Shown here piece after piece: positions 56,950-64,000 of a stretch of 64,000 nucleotides of DNA. The translations under genes were made by a program, and so were the position numbers. Each line of letters begins with the position of its first letter. The stretch's first letter is position 1. The notes under the pieces are model-generated. The model was not told where the DNA came from. It ran no database searches and saw only the letters and a list, made by a program, of their open reading frames with translations. This stretch comes from Aristolochia californica (Eukaryota; Streptophyta; Magnoliopsida; Piperales; Aristolochiaceae): assembly GCA_029961685.1 (NCBI GenBank), contig JARWKL010000010.1, forward strand, positions 21,798,067-21,862,066. The letters are read 5' to 3'.

Positions 56950-58680
56950 CCATTGGTTGACTAGGTCCAATTTGACCACCTTTTTATGTATATATAATTT
57001 TGTAAAAGTTTAATTGGTTAATACTACACTTTGTATATAAGTATTTGATCATTATTTAAATCCTCTTTGGTAATTTTTTAAACTATTTCCTCATAAAAAA
57101 ATGATTAAACCGGACTAAACTAACCGGTGTGGTTCAAATTCAAAGCAAACCAATGAGTTAGTATTCATATTTTAAGCTAAAAATTGGTCTTTATGAAAAA
57201 AACCAAAAAATAGTTCAATTTCAGGTCAATTGGGTTTAACAACTGGTCCGATCTAGTTCTGATAACACTAGTTCTACGGGGGAAGCTAACTTGTATATTC
57301 TCACTTTCGATTAACAGTTTGGCTGAGATCTCCAGTATTGTATATCTATGTCATGTAACTGATCACGTTTAGGGTATGTTTAAAAAGCCCTAGGAAAAAA
57401 AAAAGAATTTGATCAAATGTTATGTATTTGGCTTACTAGTAATTTTAATCTGGCCTCTAGGTCACCCCCTTTGGGATTCCAACTCGCGACGTGGGAGCCT
57501 GCTCTGATACCAAATATTAAACACCTAACCAATATTACCCAAAAAACTGGCCTGTTAGGAGCGGAAGACATATGTACTTAATCCATGACCATAACATTAT
57601 TATTTCTAAAAATAATTAGTGAAAATAAGATCATCAAATTATCTTTTTTACTAATTATTTTTGGAATAATAATAATTAAAATTTTTATTTTTTTTCTTTT
57701 CTTTTGTTGAAGTATCAAGAAGTTTGTCTTCCTCTTTGCTTGAAGAATCCTTAAGACGATTGACCCAAATAATAAGTTACATCTTTTTGATATCTTGTCC
57801 TTTAAACAGAAAAATTCCATGTCCAAAATCATCAAGCTCAGTCATGGAACAAATAAAAGTAAGCCAGGTCCATTGGCAAATTTGGTCGGTTGCGGACTGG
57901 GGTGTACCGTGTGCGTGTTTCAGAGGCAGCGAGAAGTCGGTGATGGTTACGAAAGAAAAGATGGGCGGGGCCCACTTCTTCCTGGATTAGAATTTCGAAA
58001 TAGAAGGCGTCGATTTCTTATCGTTGACTTGGGGTATGGCAATAAGTGGGCCCAGAGGATAAGGTGTAGAGTATGGGTTTGTGTGGTTCCGGTGGTTCTC
58101 TCGGTGCACCACTTGGCACGGTATGCCTGATTTCAGCAGCTCTCTCCTATCAACATTTGCATCCATCCCTTGAGCACGAGTTGGAAGATGGAGGCAGAGG
58201 TAGGTGAACTTACGGGGCCCACTTCAATTTGCGAAATGCACCAAAGATCGCATCTATTGGACGATCAACACTTTTTTGGTCAATGGAGCTGTCTCAAAGT
58301 GGGATGCCAAAAGTTAGACGTCTCCTCCAGTTTGGCACACCGTGGGCCCTCCTCCTCTTCCCATCGCACATGGAACACGTATTTTGTTTTTTTGTTTTTT
58401 CTTATTTATATCCTTCTTATATTTATTTATTCATCTTGTCTTCTTCCTCAACTAGCCGTCTCGAACCCCACTGAAGAAGCACTTTTTTTTTAAGCCAACT
58501 TTCGGAATTTAATCCATTTGTTCTTTTCCAGAACTTGACCTATTTTCCCATTCCGGAATCCGGATCGATTGGTTTGTTGAGATCATGAAGTACTCCCGGA
58601 AGGAGAAAAACAGGTTAATTTGAATGGTCCACATGGTTTCTAACCAGCGAAAGGCAGCGGCTTATCACCCGATTTCATAG
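56950..58680. other. Unassigned sequence between copia-C and the candidate exon
   Basis: No recognised gene or element. About 57400-57560 has GTGGGAGCCTGCTCTGATACC, a primer-site-complement-like scrap (57504-57512) of an LTR element. An exon-like frame at about 58553-58610 (I-D-W-F-V-E-I-M-K-Y-S-R-K-E-K-N) sits between acceptor- and donor-like signals but is out of phase with the frame at 58681. Confidence 0.4.
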
Positions 58681-58914
58681 AGAGCAAAGGGGAAGGAAGA
58701 GATATATTCAACTATCATTAAAGCCAAAAAACATAGCCATCTGAAAACTATTTTCAACTACTTGAGTCACAGGTTGCCTTCGAGCACCAGCATCTTATAT
58801 GAACGAATCAGAGGGCTGTGTACAGGCATTAAGAATAATGAGTGGTCGCTAGCTCTCAATGAACATTCAAAGCAATTGGCTCAATTATTTGAGAGATACC
58901 CTTTGGACATTTAA
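58681..58914 (+). CDS. Candidate C-terminal exon of an unrecognised gene
   Basis: An open frame of 77 codons follows an acceptor-like TTTCATAG (ending 58680; TAG is the in-frame stop just before) and ends in TAA (58912-58914). The peptide looks like a folded helical C-terminus: LPSSTSILYERIRGLC, then NNEWSLALNEH and QLAQLFERYPLDI. I do not recognise the family. It could be the 3' end of the same gene as the 51674 exon, with copia-C in an intron, but nothing in the sequence proves it. There is no start codon in the frame upstream, so it is not an independent ORF. Confidence 0.4.
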   Translation, partial: RAKGKEEIYSTIIKAKKHSHLKTIFNYLSHRLPSSTSILYERIRGLCTGIKNNEWSLALNEHSKQLAQLFERYPLDI

Positions 58915-59775
58915 AGACCCCATTTATGCTGGTGTCTTCCTCATGTATAGTCTCTGTCTATCACTCTGGGGCTGACTGTAAAATTCTCAAACATCAACCA
59001 CCACCACTACCAATTGGCCACGAACTATCCCGTACGCCGCCGACTGGACACTTCTTGCCGGCGACATGCTGCAGTTGACATGAAATCCTAGATTCCCTAA
59101 TGATTAAGCTACACGACCATCTGAGCAAGAACTAGAGATAGAAAGAAGCTCAAAAAGATGCAGTGATAGGGCTTCTCAGTTCATCTAAGTCGCGGGTTTG
59201 TTCTCAGCCCTAAAACCCTCTGAACAAGTTTAGAAGAAAGTCTCGACGCCATGTGAAGACACTACGGAGCTGGGTATTTAGTAGTGAAAGTAGATCCAGC
59301 AGTCTCAGAATTATTATTATTCAGGTGATAGTAACCGCTCATTGTTGAGGCGGTGAATGGTATCTTGTCAACTCCTACGTCAATCAATGTGGCTTTTCTT
59401 CCTTGCAGAGCTTGTAACTTGGGAGGTGCTTGTCCTCCCAGGTAGTGGGAATGGCTGGTGGGCGTCGTTTGATTCGGTGGCTCTTGACGATTCCATTTAG
59501 TGGCTGAGAAATTATTAATTCAGAGATGTGGAAAGGGGTGTCATGAGGAATGAATAGCAGCGAGACACAATCAAGAAGCAGATGAATAGCGAGACACAAC
59601 TGCTCGCAGGAGAATGAATAAGCAGTATCTGCTTCCGTTTGTAAATTAATCCCCGAGATTTGCGATTTTTTAATCTAATAGCGAGACACAATCAAAAGCT
59701 GCAATTCAGAGCGAGAGAGAGCGAGACTGAGAGGGCTGGCCGTGGCTTGTGCTACAAGGTAAATTGGCTATGTAC
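58915..59775. other. Unassigned intergenic sequence
   Basis: No gene or RNA recognised. GAGCGAGAC- and AGCGAGACACAA-type phrases recur at about 59567, 59592 and 59680. Confidence 0.45.
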
Positions 59776-60659
59776 GGGAATTTTACCAAAATACCGGTTT
59801 GAAACAATTTATTTATGAAAATAACGAGTTATTTACAAAACTACCGAACTTTGACCGGTCCACTGTATATGTGGACAGTCAAACGACACGTAAGTTTTGA
59901 CTGCTTATGTGTCGCCCTGTCATCAGAGCGATAATGTAGATGAACACAGAGACTGTCACGTCATTATTATCGACACATCATCTGACACGTCATTATATGA
60001 TAAAATTTTGAATAAATTTAAAAAAAATAAAAAATCAAATACACTTTTTATTACCTTATATCTAAAATAAAAAATTATTTAAAATTTTTTAATAAACAAT
60101 TAAAAAATTAACTCTTACTTATTTAACACAATTTAATATCAATTAAAATATTTATTAGTTAAAAAAATTATCGTTACACTTTTTATTTCTTCATATTTTA
60201 AAAATAAAATAAAATAAGTAAATTAATTAGATTTAAAATATTTATAAATTAAAAAAAATACAAAAAAGTTATTTTAGAGTTTAAAAATACAATTTATTTG
60301 TATACTTTTTATCACCTTATTTACAAAATAATAATATTTACAAATTTTAAATATTTATAAATAGAAAAAATCTAACTCTTACCCATTTATTATGGATTTA
60401 AAATATTTATAAATTTAAAAAATCTTACTCTTAAATCTTACCCATATATTATCGATTTAAAATATTTAATTTTTTAAAAAATATACAAAAAAGTTATTTT
60501 AGAGTTTAAAAATACAATTTATTTGTATATTTTTTATCACCTTATTTACAAAATAATAATATTTAAAAATTCGAAATATTTATAAATAGAAATAATCTAA
60601 CTCTTACCTATTTACTATGGATTTAAAATATTTATAAATAATTTTTTTTTACTTTTAAG

Positions 60660-60890
60660 TCTTACCCATATATTATCCATTTAAAATATTTATAAATAGA
60701 AAAACAATTTCTCTTAAGTCTTACCCATATATTATCCATTTAAAATATTTATAAATAGAAAAAAATTTACTCTTAAGTCTTACCCATATATTATCCATTT
60801 AAAATATTTATAAATAGAAAAAAATTTACTCTTAATTCTTACTCATATATTATCCATTTAAAATATTTATAAATTAAAAAATATATACAA
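60660..60890. repeat. Tandem ~60-bp AT-rich units in the left arm
   Basis: Four to five units with TCTTA(C/A)(C/T)CATATATTATCCATTT and AAAATATTTATAAAT, mirrored in the right arm at about 61625-61880. Confidence 0.75.
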
Positions 60891-60931
60891 AAAAATTGTT
60901 TGTGTTTAAAAATATAATTTATTTGTATACT

Positions 60932-60947
60932 TTTGGTAAAATTCCCT
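60932..60947. repeat. Internal inverted copy of the foldback terminus
   Basis: TTTTGGTAAAATTCCC is the exact reverse complement of the element's outer end (59776-59791). The left arm is therefore itself bounded by perfect 16-bp inverted termini. Confidence 0.85.
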
Positions 60948-62727
60948 AAAAGAAATCGAGATCTTTCTCCTCGCCTCTCATCTCGGCTTCCCTCCTCTCG
61001 TCGCTCCCCTGCTGCCGCCTCCCCTGTTGCCGTTCGCTCCCCTGCTGCCACCCCTCCTCTCGTCGCTCCCTTGTTATCGCCTCCCCTATTGCCGTTCGTT
61101 CCCCTGCTGCCGCCCCTCCTCTTGTAGCTCCCCTGCTGTTGTCGCTCGCTTGCTGCCGCCGCTCGGCCTCGCCCTAGACGCCCCCCTCTCAACCGCTCTC
61201 TCTTCGTCTCAGCCTCATCTCTCATTCTTCTTCTCCGTTCCCCTCTGTTCATCCTCTCACCGCCCCTTCTCTCAAAACGTTCTTCTTTTCCGTTCCCTCG
61301 GTTAATCCTCTCGCCGCCCCTTCTCTCAAAACCTAAGAGGGTGATTTTTTAGGGTTTTTGTTAATTGAATCGAATTATTGTATTTAATTATAATGTTGAT
61401 TTGAATTTAGGTGTTTAATTACTGTATTGATTGTTTTGTGATTTACTGTTTAATTTCTGATTTTATGTTAATGAAAATTTTGCCAAATTAAAATTATTGT
61501 AAAGTTTTGTAAGATTTTTAATTAAATAATATATTTTTTAATAATTTATTATTTTGTATATAAGGTGATAAAAAGTATACAAATAAATTATATTTTTAAA
61601 CACAAACAATTTTTTTGTATATATTTTTTAATTTATAAATGTTTTAAATGGATAATATATGGGTAAGAATTAAGAGTAATTTTTTTCTATTTATAAATAT
61701 TTTAAATGGATAATATATAGGTAAGACTTAAGAGTAAATTTTTTTCTATTTATAAATATTTTAAATGGATAATATATGGGTAAGACTTAAGAGTAATTTT
61801 TTTTATTTATAAATATTTTAAATGGATAATATACGGGTAAGACTTAAAAGTAAAAAAAAATTATTTATAAATATTTTAAATCCATACTAAATAGGTAAGA
61901 GTTATATTATTTCTATTTATAAATATTTTTAATTTTTAATTATTATTATTTTTAAATAAGGTGATAAAAAATATACAAATAAATTGTATTTTTAAACTCT
62001 AAAATAATTTTTTTGTATATTTTTTTAAATTTTTAAATATTTTAAATCGATAATATATGGGTAAGACTTAAGAGTAAGATTTTTTAAATTTATAAATATT
62101 TTAAATCCATAATAAATGGGTAAGAGTTAGATTTTTTCTATTTATAAATATTTAAAATTTGTAAATATTATTATTTTTTAAATAAGGTGATAAAATTATA
62201 CAAATAAATTGTATTTTTAAACTCTAAAATATTTTTTTTTATTTTTATTAATTTATAAATATTTTAAATCTATTTAATTTACTTATTTTATTTTATTTTT
62301 TAAAATATGAAGAAATAAAAAGTGTAACGATAATTTTTTAATTAATAAATATTTTAATTGATATTAAATGGTGTTAAATAAGTAAGAGTTAATTTTTTAA
62401 TTTTTTATTAAAAAATTTTAAATAATTTTTTATTTGAGATATTAGGTAATAAAAAGTGTATTTGATTTTTTAATTTTTTTTAAATTTATTGAAAAATTTA
62501 TCATGTAATGACGTGTCGATAATAATGACATGGCAGCCTCTGTGTTCATCTACATTATCGCTCTGATGATGGGGTGACACGTAAGCAGTCAAAGCTTACG
62601 TGTCGTCTTTGACTGTCCACACATACAGTGGACCGGTCAAAGTTCGGTAGTTTTGTAAATAATTTGAGATCCTCGTTATTTTCATAAATAAGTTGTTTCA
62701 AACTGGTATTTTGGTAAAGTTCCCTAC

Positions 62728-63049
62728 TTTTTATTGTTCACTCATATCAGATGAATGATTTAAAATTGCCAGTGGGGGAATGAATGAGCATTTAGGATTG
62801 GTTTTTAGTAGTTTGTAAATTAGGATTGGTTTTTAGTTTGTAAAGTAGGATTCTGCCATATGAATTATTGCTCCGAGAGACTTCTTGCTATTAGAGTCAT
62901 ATAAAACTTTTCTATAATTGCTCTTCAATGTTCTCCCTTAACCTAGAGTTTATAAATTCAATTTGCAAAAAAATATTCTTGGGTTTGAAGAAAAAATTCT
63001 TTATATTATACTCCATCTGGTTTAGATATTTTGCTCACATCAAATTTGA
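62728..63049. other. Unassigned sequence
   Basis: A phrase TTAGGATTGGTTTTTAGT...TTTGTAAA is duplicated at about 62792 and 62820. Otherwise nothing recognised. Confidence 0.45.
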
Positions 63050-63530
63050 TTACTCCAATATGTAGAATTCTTCATGGTTAATTTTGTCACCTACCTCACC
63101 CCAATGGACTTTACAAACACCCATATATAACAACAAAAGAACCAACCGAAGTAACTTGACAAGGAGTTGGCCTACAATGGTAAATGAGAGTCCAAAAAGA
63201 AGATCATAGGAGAAAGGCAGATCAAATAAAAAGGTTATGGAGGATTCAAAGGTAGATAAAATAAACACCATGGTAATAAAATTAGAAGAAGATTGTAATA
63301 GTAGAACTATAAAGATATCAAACAAGTTGGACCAAGTATAACTTCAAAGAAATTTGTGAGGGTGATCATAATTTTTGGAGCAGACGACGACACAAATACT
63401 TAGTCGAGCAAAGGCTAAATTCTAGGGTTCCATCACTAGAAAGTCTAAGGAAGAGAAAAGAGGAGAAGAGAGAGAGAGAGAGAGAAGAGAGCAACATCCG
63501 CTAGTAGCATAACTTCAACAATTATTTCCT
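63050..63530 (-). mobile_element. Non-coding LTR-element fragment with LTR-like end
   Basis: 63050-63320 matches the interior family seen at 38570-38760 (GGATTCAAAGGTAGATAAAATAAACA, GTAATAAAATTAGAAG). 63415-63530 has CTAAATTCTAGGGTT...AGAGAGAGAGAG, resembling the start of the 36766 LTR. Frames are unremarkable. Confidence 0.5.
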
Positions 63531-63587
63531 TTTTAAAAAAATATTGTCTGGTTTAAATTGTTAAGTATGTGAGTTGAGAAAACACCA

Positions 63588-64000
63588 GAGGACAACATAT
63601 TCTCATTGAGTTGAAATTAAAGGTATTGCTCTATTTTCCTTAATCACTTTGATGCATGGGGACTATTGCGTGTCTCAAATATCTTACAAGTTAAGTATTT
63701 TGTCACATTTGTGGATGATTTTACTTGAGTCACATGGTCCTTTATTTTTAAAGAAAGGTCTAAGAATTTTTCTATCTTTAAGTTCTTTTATGCCATGGTA
63801 AAAACTCAGTTTGGTAAAACCATATTAGTTTTTCGTTCCGATAATGCTAAAGAGTACCTCTCCAGTGACTTTCAATCCATTTGCTAGGATTAGGGCATTT
63901 TCCATCAAACATCATGTGCCTACGCCCCTCAACAAAATGGTGTAGCCGAAATAAAAAATAGGCATCTCCTAGAGGTAGCCAGTGGTCTGCTCTATTCTAT
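63588..64000 (+). mobile_element. Copia integrase fragment (+), running off the window
   Basis: The + strand reads the integrase core with breaks: D-A-W-G-L-L-R-V-S-N, F-V-T-F-V-D-D-F-T (63660-63725), F-R-S-D-N-A-K-E-Y-L-S-S-D-F (63830-63870), YAPQQNGVAE (63920-63950). It is closest to copia-A and copia-D and shows the undeleted sequence at the point where the virus entered copia-A. The element continues past 64000. Confidence 0.75.

Larger units (their letters stand above)
59776..62724. mobile_element. Foldback element with ~1.15-kb inverted arms
   Basis: The left arm, 59776 to about 60934, is the inverted complement of the right arm, about 61571-62724. Termini are GGGAATTTTACCAAAATACC and the complement of GGTATTTTGGTAAAGTTCCC. 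Both arms carry TGACCGGTCCACTGTA / TACAGTGGACCGGTCA and the CATCTACATTATCGCTCTGATG segment. TAC flanks both ends (59773-59775, 62725-62727), possibly a 3-bp target duplication. The arms are AT-rich with roughly 60-bp tandem units (TCTTACCCATATATTATCC plus TTTAAAATATTTATAAAT). The 0.64-kb spacer (60935-61570) is C/T-rich with repeated GCTCCCCTGCTGCCG motifs and contains only low-complexity frames. No transposase is seen. Superfamily unclear. Confidence 0.85.

Noticed and set aside
60839..61305. Arg/Gly-rich and Pro-rich frames in the foldback spacer as genes
   Set aside because: Low-complexity translation of a C/T-rich repeat, open on both strands, with no recognisable domain.
1..64000. CRISPR array, bacterial operon or rRNA genes
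   Set aside because: No regularly spaced palindromic repeats with unique spacers, no prokaryotic-type gene clusters and no rRNA sequence; tandem repeats found are minisatellites or element parts.

Overview
The window is plant nuclear DNA, almost certainly from an angiosperm. It is AT-rich, its genes are split by GT-AG introns, and most of it is nested LTR retrotransposons (mainly Ty1/copia), LINE fragments, small non-autonomous elements and one endogenous caulimovirid (plant pararetrovirus). I cannot name the species. Only two host genes are recognisable with confidence.

Layout. (1) 661-13129, + strand: the 3' part of a UTP13/TBL3-type WD40 gene (SSU processome, 18S rRNA maturation). Two WD40 exons and three exons of the C-terminal Utp13 domain flank a 10.7-kb intron filled with copia relics, LINE fragments and a hAT-like MITE. 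(2) 14150-15300: a decayed antisense copia. (3) 15944-36465: a + strand copia element ('copia-A') split twice. Its integrase region holds a 6.7-kb pararetrovirus copy (17645-24385). Its RT region holds a minus-strand non-coding LTR element (25478-35078, TSD AATTG), which in turn holds a solo LTR-like sequence and a minus-strand copia ('copia-B', 27422-32977). (4) 36766-39120: an orphan LTR and non-coding LTR-element sequence. (5) 39126-44569: a complete but mutated copia ('copia-D', TSD AATAG). (6) 45097-45501: a solo LTR with TSD CAACT. (7) 46970-50211, minus strand: a four-exon, apparently intact peptide/nitrate-transporter-family gene closest to NPF5.1 (587 aa). (8) 51805-56949: minus-strand copia ('copia-C') with a 336-bp TRIM (TSD CACAC) at the edge of its left LTR. 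(9) 59776-62724: a 2.95-kb foldback element with arms of about 1.15 kb. (10) 63588-64000: another copia integrase fragment running off the end.

The most notable object is the pararetrovirus. Read as a circle, it has a tandemly repeated initiator-Met-tRNA primer site, a movement-protein ORF, a coiled-coil ORF, two small basic ORFs, a coat-protein ORF with a zinc knuckle, an unrecognised ORF of about 490 codons, and an intergenic region with promoter and poly(A) signals. No protease/reverse transcriptase/RNase H region is present. A 17-bp viral sequence occurs at both ends of the insertion and the coat-protein frame runs across the circle at that point, so the copy looks like one complete, linearised circular molecule. 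It is either a component of a bipartite virus or an RT-deleted derivative. Every viral ORF recognised carries inactivating changes or lacks continuity.

Other unusual items are a TRIM whose LTR/internal junction carries tRNA-like A and B boxes, and a foldback element with an extra internal copy of its terminal sequence. Two orphan reading frames with good splice signals (51674-51762 and 58681-58914) may be remnants of a host gene interrupted by copia-C.
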